Assembly: GCA_045640985.1 (NCBI GenBank)
Contig: JAZUFZ010000032.1
Span: 1 to 52,440, forward strand
Length of the DNA: 52,440 nt
DNA from: Colimorpha sp045640985
GTDB taxonomy: Bacteria > Bacteroidota > Bacteroidia > Bacteroidales > P3
Direction: 5' to 3'
Shown: in pieces, positions 7,971-15,440 of the stretch
How positions within the stretch are numbered: the first letter of the stretch is position 1
How the letters are laid out: every line of letters begins with the position of its first letter
Made by a program: the position numbers and the translations under genes
Notes under the pieces: model-generated
What the model was told of the DNA's origin: nothing
Databases searched by the model: none
What the model saw: the letters and a program-made list of their open reading frames with translations, nothing else

Positions 7971-8939
7971 GTGAAACCAAGAATCGTTTTTATGGGAACC
8001 CCGGATTTTGCCGTGGAATCGCTGGAAGCCATCCTTGAGGCTGGCTATTCTGTGGTTGGCGTGGTTACCGTTCCCGACCGTCAGACAGGAAGAGGTCTGA
8101 AAATAACCTGTTCCGCAGTAAAAGAATGTGCCTTGAAACACAACCTTCCCCTCCTGCAGCCCGAGAAACTGCGCGACGAAGATTTTCAGCAGCAGTTGCG
8201 GGCTTGGAATGCTGATCTATTTGTTGTTGTGGCTTTCCGAATGCTTCCCAAGAGTGTATGGGCTATGCCTCCCATGGGAACCTTCAATCTCCATGCTTCT
8301 CTGTTACCACAGTATCGTGGTGCGGCCCCTATCAATTGGGCGCTCATCAACGGAGAAAAGGAGACAGGTATAACTACTTTCCTCCTGAACGAGAAGATTG
8401 ACGAAGGAGAAATTCTTCTCCAGCAGAAAACTGCAATAACCCCTGATGATAATGCAGGAACGCTCCACGATCGCCTCGCCTTAATGGGCAGGAACCTTGT
8501 AGTGGAAACAATCCAAGGGCTGATGGATCACACACTCCAGCCACGCAGACAGGAAGAATGTAAGATGCCCATCCCTAGTCAGCAGGAGTTCCGTCCTGCA
8601 CCTAAGATATTCAAGGCCGACTGCGCAATCGACTGGAACCGCAACGGAGAGGCACTCGTAAACTTCGTAAGAGGTCTCTCCCCCTATCCCGCAGCCACTA
8701 TGACGATGGAAGACAACAAAGGTCAGCAACAGACCTTCAAAATATATGAAATCTCGTTTGAAAAAGACCCTTCATCGGCTTTGTTTTCAGTCAATACCGA
8801 CGGAAAAAACTATCTTAAAATTGGAAATCGTGACGGATTTATCAATATTTTATCGCTTCAATTGAATGGGAAACGTAAAAATTCTATCGCAGAATTTTTA
8901 AGAGGATATTCTGTAAGTGATTGGAAAATAGTGATGTAG
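7971..8939 (+). CDS. fmt: Methionyl-tRNA formyltransferase
   Basis: Fmt transfers a formyl group from 10-formyl-THF to initiator Met-tRNA. The N-terminal Rossmann-like catalytic domain shows FMGTPDFAV (about residues 7-15) and the formyl-THF binding block LHASLLPQYRGAAPINW (about 106-122). The C-terminal tRNA-binding barrel follows. At 322 aa it is of normal length. The start codon is GTG at 7971; no better ATG lies upstream in frame. It is the last gene of the cluster that begins at the 3321 promoter, 16 bp after ribH. Confidence 0.96.
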   Translation: MKPRIVFMGTPDFAVESLEAILEAGYSVVGVVTVPDRQTGRGLKITCSAVKECALKHNLPLLQPEKLRDEDFQQQLRAWNADLFVVVAFRMLPKSVWAMPPMGTFNLHASLLPQYRGAAPINWALINGEKETGITTFLLNEKIDEGEILLQQKTAITPDDNAGTLHDRLALMGRNLVVETIQGLMDHTLQPRRQEECKMPIPSQQEFRPAPKIFKADCAIDWNRNGEALVNFVRGLSPYPAATMTMEDNKGQQQTFKIYEISFEKDPSSALFSVNTDGKNYLKIGNRDGFINILSLQLNGKRKNSIAEFLRGYSVSDWKIVM

Positions 8940-8980
8940 TGGTTGAATGCTGCAAATTGGTAAAAAAAAATCATATAAAA

Positions 8981-9012
8981 TTGGTTTACATTCAAAAAAA
9001 ATCATATATTTG
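8981..9012 (+). promoter_or_regulatory. Promoter of the HU gene
   Basis: TTGG at 8981-8984, a 20-bp spacer and TATATTTG at 9005-9012 fit the Bacteroidota promoter with a weak -33 element. The HU start codon is 43 bp downstream. Confidence 0.75.
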
Positions 9013-9054
9013 CACCGTGAAATATAAGCAGTTTAACCATTAAAAAACATTAAC

Positions 9055-9321
9055 ATGAACAAGACAGAACTCATTGCCGCTATGGCAGAAAAAGGTGGCC
9101 TCACAAAGGTTGACGCACGCAAGGCATTCGACGCTTTTGTAGCAGCTACAGTAGAAGAACTCAAGGCTGGCAACAAGGTTTCTATTCCAGGATTTGGTAC
9201 TTTCGCAGTAGTTGACCGTCCCGCAAGAATGGGCGTGAACCCTCGCAAACCTGGCGTAAAAGTTAAGATTCCTGCAAAGCGCGTCGCTAAATTCAAGGCA
9301 GGCAAAGGTCTTGACCTCTAA
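9055..9321 (+). CDS. HU family DNA-binding protein
   Basis: This is an 88-aa histone-like protein of the HU/IHF family, which bends and compacts DNA as a dimer. The start MNKTELIAAMAEKGGL, the central GFGTFAVVDRPARMGVNPR (about residues 46-64, the DNA-binding arm with the conserved RxGxNP) and the lysine-rich end are classical. It has its own strong promoter and is followed by a shared bidirectional-looking terminator. Confidence 0.95.
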   Translation: MNKTELIAAMAEKGGLTKVDARKAFDAFVAATVEELKAGNKVSIPGFGTFAVVDRPARMGVNPRKPGVKVKIPAKRVAKFKAGKGLDL

Positions 9322-9384
9322 TAGACGGGCAAGCCGCCTGAGTTTTCTCCAAGTGATAAAACCCAGGCTGACGACAGACAATAT

Positions 9385-9410
9385 AGCTCACAGAAATGTG
9401 GGCTTTTTAT
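9385..9410 (+). terminator. Intrinsic terminator after HU
   Basis: The stem AGCTCAC (9385-9391) / GTGGGCT (9398-9404) has one G-U pair and is followed by TTTTATTT. It ends against the stop codon of the convergent minus-strand gene at 9407. Confidence 0.75.
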
Positions 9411-10003
9411 TTATCCGTACCGTCCACCATATCAACTACGGAAAATCCCCAGATTCTGCTAAAATCAGCCTCCTCGAATAGATATACAGGTGTTTTGAAC
9501 ACAAAGCAGTATTCTCCTGGCTCAAGCGGTTGGGCCAAGGTTACCTTATATACTGCCTCTTCCAGCATTTCAAATTTGAGGATGTCCTGCACCGTTTGGT
9601 TGTTATGCAACCGGAGTAAGGGGTAAGAACAATTAATAACCCGTGAGCGTTTCTTCGGAATCATACGCATCAGTCGGACCATAGTGGGGTCGGTAGTGGT
9701 TGCACAATTGAATACATTGCCGTTGATCAGCATCTTACTTCCATTGGGGTTGAACACAAACAGAAACTCCGGTTGTGTGCCGCATTTAACCTTGGCTGAT
9801 GCTTTCCTGAACTTATATTTATCGGCTACAAACGCAACATTAGCGATAGCTGTAACTGAAGTCTGTTCGGTGCCAGCCTGTAAGGTGATAGGTATCGTGT
9901 CGGAACCGTTGATTAGATATAGGCCGGGCTTGAGGTTGAAGGCCGAAACAGAAAATGATGCCAGGCACAGGGCCAGCAATAATACGGACTTGGTCGTTTT
10001 CAT
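9407..10003 (-). CDS. Secreted hypothetical protein
   Basis: This is a 198-aa protein if started at the ATG at 10003, which is immediately followed by a clear signal peptide (KTTKSVLLLALCLASFSVSA, about residues 2-21); an alternative start is at 10018. The mature part is beta-rich, with LKPGLYLINGSDTIPI at the start and a FVFNPNGSKMLING segment around the middle. No known domain, C-terminal sorting signal or lipobox is recognised. It is a single gene, convergent with HU and followed upstream by a palindromic repeat. The likely location is periplasm or cell surface. Confidence 0.65.
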   Translation of the reverse strand: MKTTKSVLLLALCLASFSVSAFNLKPGLYLINGSDTIPITLQAGTEQTSVTAIANVAFVADKYKFRKASAKVKCGTQPEFLFVFNPNGSKMLINGNVFNCATTTDPTMVRLMRMIPKKRSRVINCSYPLLRLHNNQTVQDILKFEMLEEAVYKVTLAQPLEPGEYCFVFKTPVYLFEEADFSRIWGFSVVDMVDGTDK

Positions 10004-10490
10004 AATTTTAGGTCTCATTGATTGTGGGTTTTAATTTGACATTAAGAATCTTACAATACGTTGGCGGAATTAATTCATCGTTACCTCTAACATTATTCAG
10101 GAAGTCCTTGGCTGCGGGTTTGTTATCTCTGCCCCGGCTGGTGGTATGGCTCAAAAACATCAGTAATGAGCCTTTCCCTTGGGTCTTGTTTCTCAGGCTT
10201 TTCACAGGGGTAACTCCCTTCTATCTTCTTTTTATCTCCATATTAACTTCTTTTTATCTCCTTTCCTTAGAATAAGAGATGGAAAAAAGATAAAAAGAAG
10301 ATAAAAAAAAGATAGAAGGGAGTTACCATCCAGCCTGCGCGCGGCTGCTGAGGCTGCGCTTGGCGCAGAGGCTCCGCTAAGTGACTGTATTACATCCTGA
10401 AAGAAACTATTAACGTATTGCTTCATCTTTATGACTTATATTTGATTTCAAATGTTTGATTCTATGATTTATAAAATATCCCAGGCAGAT
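10004..10490. other. Intergenic region with repeat copy 2
   Basis: No credible gene is present. The stretch holds the second palindromic repeat (10209-10327), its left module (10185-10198) and its GC-rich right module (10333-10377). The remaining bases separate two minus-strand genes, and I see no recognisable promoter in them. Confidence 0.5.
10209..10327 (+). repeat. Palindromic 11-nt-period repeat, copy 2
   Basis: The ends are perfectly inverted (GGTAACTCCC / GGGAGTTACC). The inside has the same 11-nt steps as copy 1. It is flanked on the left by CTTGTTTCTCAGGC (10185-10198) and on the right by a GC-rich module (10333-10377) that copy 3 carries on its left side in the same orientation. 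Confidence 0.88.
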
Positions 10491-11954
10491 TCACGGGAGG
10501 TCGTTCCCTGATGTGTCGGAATCTTCAAAGAAAAAATCCTGGAAGTTGAGAAGATAGACTTTTTCGGTAGCACGGGTGATGGCGGTATAGAGCCAGCGGA
10601 GATAGTTGCGGTTGATCATCTCATCGGTAATGTAGCCCTGGTCGATGATGACGACGGGCCATTGTCCGCCCTGGGTCTTATGGCAGGTAAGGGCGTAAGC
10701 GAATTTTATCTGCAGCGCGTTGTAATAGGGATTTTTCTTGAGGGCCTGGAGTCTGGCGGATTTATTGGGAAGGTCAGCATAGTCTTCCATGATGTTCTGG
10801 AAGAGCTGTTGCTGTTCTTCGTTGGTAAGGGACGGCGAGTTGGAATAGAGCGTTTCGAGGAGGAGTTTGCAGTCCTGAGGCGGGGCGTCGGGGTAATCAA
10901 CAAAGCGGATGGTGGCATCTACGAAATGAAATCCGTAAAGTTCCTGATGATTGCGGATGCTCTGGATTTCAGCGATGTCCCCGTTGGCGATAAATCCGAT
11001 ATCGGATTCCTTGTCGAGCCAGTAGTAGTTATTCTTCACTATCATGATATGGTCTCCGGTGCTGATGGCCTCTTCCCGGAAGAAGATGCGGTTGCGGATA
11101 TACTGGTTGTATTGGTTGGCGCGTTTGTTGGACTGGGTAATGATGCAGCATTGTTCGGTATGCTTGCTGTACTGGGCGGTGAGGATTTCCTCGAGGTCGA
11201 GGCTGGAGAGTCGGAGAAAATCGGCTTTCGGGGTAATTCTGAAGAATGGAGGGTCGGGCTGCTGCCAGGTTTCGAGGCCGGCTATCTGGTTGCGGAGGAT
11301 GGTGGCGTTGAGGAGTATATCGGAGATGTCGTGCTGTCGGACGACTTGAGTGAGCTGGAAGGTAGAGGGCTGCAGAGGAGAAATCATGGAGAGGTATTCT
11401 TCATCGAGGGCGGGACTTTCTTCGGAGCCGACGGGAGGGAGCTGGGCGGAGTCTCCTAAGAGAAGCAGCCGGCAGTGGTCGCCACTGAGGACGTAGTCGA
11501 TAAGGTCGTCAAGAAGCTGCCGTGGGGTATTGGGCTGGGCGTCTGCTCCTATCATAGAGGCTTCATCTACGATGAACAGCGTATAGCGGTCCTTGTTGTG
11601 GGCTTTGGTGATTCGCGTGTTTCCGTAGGGGTCGGTAGTAGTGGTATAGATGATTTTATGTATTGTGAAGGCGTTGTGTCCAGAGTATGTGGAAAGGATT
11701 TTGGCGGCACGACCAGTGGGAGCAAGAAGCCGGGTATGGAGCTGAAGCTGGGGCGCGGTCTGTATGAGGGCGCTGATGAGCGTGGTCTTTCCGGTTCCGG
11801 CGTAGCCTTTGAGGATGAAGGCGGCATGCGGGTCGGGATTGTAGAGAAACCGGACTATTCCGGAGCAAGCTTCGCGTTGTCCGGGGGTCGGCTGATGGGG
11901 AAAATGGGAGAATATCAGCTGCTCGACGGTCTGGAAAAGTTCAGTTTCAGTCAT
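10491..11954 (-). CDS. RecD2-like superfamily 1B helicase / exonuclease V alpha-like ATPase
   Basis: This is a 487-aa DNA helicase with the motifs of the RecD family: Walker A GYAGTGKTT (about residues 50-58), a Q-loop region with LLAPTGRAAKIL (about 77-88), Walker B FIVDEAS (about 127-133), LLLLGDSAQLPPVGS (motif III), a late CHKTQGGQWPVVIID (motif V) and YTAITRAT (motif VI). It lacks the long N-terminal domain of true RecD2, matching the short Bacteroidales AAA/UvrD_C_2 proteins. The likely role is 5'-3' unwinding in DNA repair. Its ATG lies about 10 bp beyond the terminator of the secG unit, so either read-through or a promoter overlapping that terminator must express it. Confidence 0.88.
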   Translation of the reverse strand: MTETELFQTVEQLIFSHFPHQPTPGQREACSGIVRFLYNPDPHAAFILKGYAGTGKTTLISALIQTAPQLQLHTRLLAPTGRAAKILSTYSGHNAFTIHKIIYTTTTDPYGNTRITKAHNKDRYTLFIVDEASMIGADAQPNTPRQLLDDLIDYVLSGDHCRLLLLGDSAQLPPVGSEESPALDEEYLSMISPLQPSTFQLTQVVRQHDISDILLNATILRNQIAGLETWQQPDPPFFRITPKADFLRLSSLDLEEILTAQYSKHTEQCCIITQSNKRANQYNQYIRNRIFFREEAISTGDHIMIVKNNYYWLDKESDIGFIANGDIAEIQSIRNHQELYGFHFVDATIRFVDYPDAPPQDCKLLLETLYSNSPSLTNEEQQQLFQNIMEDYADLPNKSARLQALKKNPYYNALQIKFAYALTCHKTQGGQWPVVIIDQGYITDEMINRNYLRWLYTAITRATEKVYLLNFQDFFFEDSDTSGNDLP

Positions 11955-11963
11955 AGATGCCTA

Positions 11964-11995
11964 CAAAAAGAGGATTTGCGTACACAAATCCTCCT
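11964..11995 (-). terminator. Intrinsic terminator after secG
   Basis: On the minus strand a perfect 9-bp stem GAGGATTTG / CAAATCCTC (11993-11985 and 11978-11970) is followed by a run of five T. It lies between secG and the start of the RecD2-like gene. Confidence 0.85.
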
Positions 11996-12018
11996 AATGT
12001 TTTTGAGATGATAGTAAC

Positions 12019-12351
12019 TTATTCTGCAACGGCTGTGTTGGCATCAGCGGCTTCAGCAGGAACTGCTACCGGGCTGAGGTTATTTTCGTTGGAAGTTACT
12101 TCGGTAGTGATAGCGTTTTCCACCTGACGGTTGGGGATGGCTGCGGTTGCAATAATGGAAAGCACTACCAGAATGATTGCGAGGGTCCAGGTAGCTTTTT
12201 CAAGGAAGTCGGTAGTTTTGCGGACACCCATGATCTGGTTTGGTGCAGAAAAGTTGGCAGCCAGTCCGCCACCTTTGGAATTCTGAACCAGGATAACGCA
12301 AGCTAACAAAACGCATACAATCAAAATAAGGATAACGATCAATTTGTACAT
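12019..12351 (-). CDS. secG: Preprotein translocase subunit SecG
   Basis: This is a 110-aa inner-membrane component of the SecYEG channel. Two membrane helices (about residues 3-22 and 54-73) flank the signature NSKGGGLAANF (about 24-34) that faces the cytosol. The C-terminal tail rich in Asn, Ala and Glu is the usual Bacteroidota extension. It lies 12 bp after the upstream TPR-like gene and is followed by a strong terminator, so the two form a short operon. Confidence 0.93.
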   Translation of the reverse strand: MYKLIVILILIVCVLLACVILVQNSKGGGLAANFSAPNQIMGVRKTTDFLEKATWTLAIILVVLSIIATAAIPNRQVENAITTEVTSNENNLSPVAVPAEAADANTAVAE

Positions 12352-12363
12352 GTTACTGAGTTT

Positions 12364-13023
12364 TTATTTATTTTCTATTTTATTTTTCAATGATGAAATT
12401 CGGACTGCAAAAATACTACTTTTTTCGGGATTATGGGCGATTAATCTTTCATAAATTTCAATCGCTTTATCATATTTCTGTTGTGCTTCGTAGATAACTG
12501 CCATAGTTTCAGTATCTAAAGAGTCGTTGGCGAGTATGCTTTTTTTTGCTAATTCTTCTACTGAGAGGGAGCTGTCGGGAACGATATTCGTATTGAATTG
12601 AGGGCCGCTTTCCAAAAATTCGTTCAGAATTACGCTCTTGGGTGCGGTCTTGAACGAGACTTCCTGATAGGCGTTGATTTCGTTTATGATGTCGAAGTCT
12701 TCTGCTGGTTCAACGGCCTTTGTGTCGGGTTCCGGTGTCTGGGGGAGCGGTTTGGCAGGAGCGGTCTGGCGGGGCTTCTCGATATCAATTACGGTTTCGA
12801 GGAGACTGTTGAGGTGTTTTTCGTTGCTGGTATAGAGGCGGGCTTTAGAATAGGGATATTTCCAGCTGGAAATACCGCAGGCCTTGCTGCTTGCCAGGTC
12901 GAGTATCTGCAATGGGGCGCAGAAGGGATATTTTTCTATTGCATCTAATATTTCGTGTCGCTCATCGAGCGTGAATTTGTAGGGGCGAGAGACAAGGTTA
13001 TTAAATGTTTCCAAAGTTGCCAT
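12364..13023 (-). CDS. TPR-like hypothetical protein upstream of secG
   Basis: This protein has 219 aa from the ATG at 13023 (MATLETFNN); an upstream in-frame start would add 15 residues but would overlap the promoter. It is a conserved-looking Bacteroidales protein of unknown function. The N-terminal 80 residues form a compact region (FTLDERHEILDAIEKYPFC). A Pro/Glu-rich linker follows, and the last 50 residues resemble a single tetratricopeptide pair (AVIYEAQQKYDKAIEIYERL). No signal peptide is present. It precedes secG, which may suggest a link to export, but this is only positional. Confidence 0.75.
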   Translation of the reverse strand: MATLETFNNLVSRPYKFTLDERHEILDAIEKYPFCAPLQILDLASSKACGISSWKYPYSKARLYTSNEKHLNSLLETVIDIEKPRQTAPAKPLPQTPEPDTKAVEPAEDFDIINEINAYQEVSFKTAPKSVILNEFLESGPQFNTNIVPDSSLSVEELAKKSILANDSLDTETMAVIYEAQQKYDKAIEIYERLIAHNPEKSSIFAVRISSLKNKIENK

Positions 13024-13057
13024 ATTAACAAATTTTAGTATTCCCGATTTCGATTTG

Positions 13058-13088
13058 CAAAGGTACAAACTTTTTTTTGATTACCAAA
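13058..13088 (-). promoter_or_regulatory. Promoter of the TPR-secG unit
   Basis: Read on the minus strand: TTTG (13088-13085), 19 bp, TACCTTTG (13065-13058). The ATG is 35 bp downstream. It is back to back with the rpmH promoter in the same AT-rich gap. Confidence 0.75.
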
Positions 13089-13166
13089 ATAAAAATTATT
13101 TTAGTGCGTATTTTGTTGAATTATAAGGTGTTTTATTCTATCGCGAAAGAAAAATTTCAATTATTT

Positions 13167-13197
13167 TTTGCTCGTATTGATTTTTTTTGTACTTTTG
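13167..13197 (+). promoter_or_regulatory. Promoter of rpmH
   Basis: TTTG at 13167-13170, a 19-bp spacer and TACTTTTG at 13190-13197; the rpmH ATG is at 13221. Confidence 0.78.
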
Positions 13198-13220
13198 CAA
13201 CTCCAAAATTGAGTAAAAAA

Positions 13221-13367
13221 ATGAAGAGAACATTTCAACCATCACGTAGAAAAAGAGCAAACAAGCATGGTTTTCGCGCAAGAATGGCAACTGCTAACGG
13301 CCGTAAGGTTCTGGCAGCTCGTCGTAGAAAAGGAAGAAACAAACTGACCGTTTCTGACGAAAAATAG
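13221..13367 (+). CDS. rpmH: Large ribosomal subunit protein bL34
   Basis: This is the 48-aa L34 protein. The start MKRTFQPSRRKRANKHGF is the universal bL34 N-terminus and fixes the ATG at 13221; the open frame extends further upstream but runs through the promoter. The rest (RMATANGRKVLAARRRKGR) is also canonical. A hairpin terminator follows about 55 bp after the stop, so it is monocistronic. No dnaA or rnpA neighbour is seen, unlike in many other phyla. Confidence 0.97.
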   Translation: MKRTFQPSRRKRANKHGFRARMATANGRKVLAARRRKGRNKLTVSDEK

Positions 13368-13422
13368 TATGCGTGATTCGTCTTTCCTTGTGCACAGGAA
13401 ACGAAACAGCGTTTGCAAAGAT

Positions 13423-13452
13423 AAAAGAAGTATTTCACAATACTTCTTTTTT
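13423..13452 (+). terminator. Intrinsic terminator after rpmH
   Basis: A perfect 12-bp stem (AAAAGAAGTATT at 13423-13434 / AATACTTCTTTT at 13439-13450) with loop TCAC and a T run. Confidence 0.85.
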
Positions 13453-13498
13453 GATTTTATGGTAAGCTATAGTGACCAGCGAACAGAAAAACAATAAT

Positions 13499-14941
13499 AT
13501 GAAGATGAGGAAAACAAAGCAGGATATAATATTATATGATGTAAAGATTGAGGATGCCGGCGCAGAAGGTATGTGCGTGGCGAGAGTGGATGGTATGGTG
13601 GTTTTTGTGCCGTTTGTTGTGCCGGGGGACGTGGTGGATATTAAAATTATCAAGAAAAAGAAGAATTATGCCGAAGGAAGGGTAGTGGAGATGAAACAGG
13701 AGTCAGAGAAACGGGTTCCCCTTCAATGTCCCCATTTCGGCATCTGTGGCGGGTGCAAATGGCAGAATATGAGCTATGACCAGCAGCTCGTGTATAAGCA
13801 TAAACAGGTGAAGGACAACCTGGAACGGCTGGGTAATGTGGATACCTCCCGGATGAGGCCTATATGCGGAAGTGAGAATATCTATTATTATAGGAATAAA
13901 TTGGATTTCACGTTCTCAAACCGCCGTTGGAAAACAGAGGAAGAGATCAAGAATGCGGAAGGCGGAGCAATTTCGGACGACGGAGGCGCTCTGGGGTTCC
14001 ATATACCGTCACTTTTTGACAAAGTGCTGGGGATAGAGCATTGCGCGCTCCAGGCCGATCCGAGCAACCAGATCCGTCTGAAAGTCAGGGATTATGCTAT
14101 GGCTCACAATCTGCCGTTCTATGATATAAGAAACCATGTGGGATTTCTGCGGAACCTCATTATCCGCAACAGTTCGATAGGGGAATGGATGGTAATTGTG
14201 ATCGTTGCCGAGATGCGGGACGAACTGTTTCCGCTGCTGGATTTCATAAGTGAGAGTTTCCCGCAAATTACATCGCTTCAGTATATTATCAACGGAAAGA
14301 TGAATGATTCCTATTCCGATCTTGATGTTGTAACCTATCGGGGCAAAGCCTATATCGAAGAACGCATGGAGGGATACAACGGGAGCAAGGCCCTTCGATA
14401 TATGATCAATCCCAAGTCGTTCTATCAGACCAATTCGCTCCAGGCACAGCGTCTGTATAGTTTCGTGGCGGAATTTGCAGGACTGAAAGGTTCGGAGGTC
14501 GTTTATGACCTTTATACGGGAGCCGGAACGATTGCGCTGTTCCTTGCCGACAAATGCAAGAAGGTAGTAGGTATAGAATATGTAGAGGAGGCAATTGAGG
14601 ACGCCCGTCAGAATGCCATCAACAACGAATTGACCAACACGTCGTTCTATTCTGGAGATATGGCTAAAGTGCTCACGCAAGAGTTTATCAGTCAGAACGG
14701 TAAGCCGGATATCGTAGTGACGGACCCGCCCAGGGCCGGTATGCACGAAAAGGTGGTTGAACAGCTTTTGATGACCCGTCCGGCAAAGATTGTATATGTG
14801 AGTTGCAATCCTGCCACCCAGGCCCGCGATCTCCAGATGCTTTCTTCCCAGTATGAGGTCGGAAGAATACAGCCGGTGGATATGTTTCCTCATACCCAGC
14901 ATGTGGAAAATGTGGTGGAACTGATTCTGCGTCAGGAATAA
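13499..14941 (+). CDS. rlmD: 23S rRNA (uracil-C5)-methyltransferase, RlmD family
   Basis: This enzyme methylates U1939 (E. coli numbering) of 23S rRNA using SAM. It has an N-terminal TRAM domain, a [4Fe-4S] motif CPHFGICGGCKWQ (about residues 78-90 from this start) and a C-terminal Rossmann methyltransferase with YDLYTGAGTIALFLA (SAM binding), DPPRAGM and YVSCNPATQ, where the cysteine is the catalytic nucleophile. It has 480 aa from the ATG at 13499; a GTG nine codons upstream is the alternative start. It is single and follows the rpmH terminator. RlmC/TrmA-type paralogs cannot be excluded as the exact target. Confidence 0.92.
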   Translation: MKMRKTKQDIILYDVKIEDAGAEGMCVARVDGMVVFVPFVVPGDVVDIKIIKKKKNYAEGRVVEMKQESEKRVPLQCPHFGICGGCKWQNMSYDQQLVYKHKQVKDNLERLGNVDTSRMRPICGSENIYYYRNKLDFTFSNRRWKTEEEIKNAEGGAISDDGGALGFHIPSLFDKVLGIEHCALQADPSNQIRLKVRDYAMAHNLPFYDIRNHVGFLRNLIIRNSSIGEWMVIVIVAEMRDELFPLLDFISESFPQITSLQYIINGKMNDSYSDLDVVTYRGKAYIEERMEGYNGSKALRYMINPKSFYQTNSLQAQRLYSFVAEFAGLKGSEVVYDLYTGAGTIALFLADKCKKVVGIEYVEEAIEDARQNAINNELTNTSFYSGDMAKVLTQEFISQNGKPDIVVTDPPRAGMHEKVVEQLLMTRPAKIVYVSCNPATQARDLQMLSSQYEVGRIQPVDMFPHTQHVENVVELILRQE

Positions 14942-15325
14942 ACGGGACGGAAAGCCTCTGGGCGACTTTCGGAATCAGACCGAGATGAAGAAGCCCAGGA
15001 GGGCCTTTGATAAAATTGCAAGGCGGAACAGGAAAGAAGGTTTTTTCCGGATGGGTTGTGGCCTCTTTCCTTGAGGTATCTCCCTAGTATCTCTCTGGTA
15101 TCTCCCAGGTAACTCCGTGTTTTCTCCGTGTGCGTGACAGAATTTTTTTGTCGTTTAAGGCTCCCTACTCGCTCCTTACCCGCTCCCTATGGGCCGGTCG
15201 GAAGGTCTGGCTGAGCCGTTGCCTCAGCATTTCAGAAATGGGCAGGAAAAACGTTGGCGAAAGTGAATTTTTGAATTTTTATTGTTAATTATTGAAAAAA
15301 ATAGCGGAGATTCAAAAAAAAATCT
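14942..15325. other. Non-coding region with 11-nt-period arrays
   Basis: No credible gene is seen. Two short arrays with an 11-nt step lie here: 15077-15136, where units begin TATCTCC, TATCTCT, TATCTCC, TAACTCC and TTTCTCC; and 15161-15189, where units contain GCTCCCTACTC and GCTCCTTACCC. The second array recurs in reverse orientation at 31679-31705 with two differences over 27 nt. Confidence 0.65.
15077..15189 (+). repeat. 11-nt-period tandem arrays
   Basis: Successive 11-mers from 15077 start TATCTCC/TATCTCT/TATCTCC/TAACTCC and then TTTCTCC, the same phase and core seen in the left half of the three palindromic repeats. A second block at 15161-15189 keeps an 11-nt step with a different core. 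The arrays are imperfect and non-coding. Confidence 0.7.
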
Positions 15326-15333
15326 TATCTTTG
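15326..15333 (+). promoter_or_regulatory. -7 element for the type IX cargo gene
   Basis: TATCTTTG fits the -7 box; no good -33 TTTG is found at the expected distance. Transcription would start near 15340 and give a leader of about 100 nt with a small hairpin (ATATGGG ... CCCGTAT). Confidence 0.6.
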
Positions 15334-15440
15334 CACGTTGATATTTTGACGAAAATATGGGTGGTATTCCCGTATATTGTTGAAAATAAAATTAATAAGG
15401 AAAATAATTAAAAATTAATATTCAATTAATTCTCATCAAG

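Noticed and set aside
10008..10205. 65-codon minus-strand frame before the secreted hypothetical gene
   Set aside because: It overlaps the likely leader, has no motif and ends inside the next gene; probably chance.
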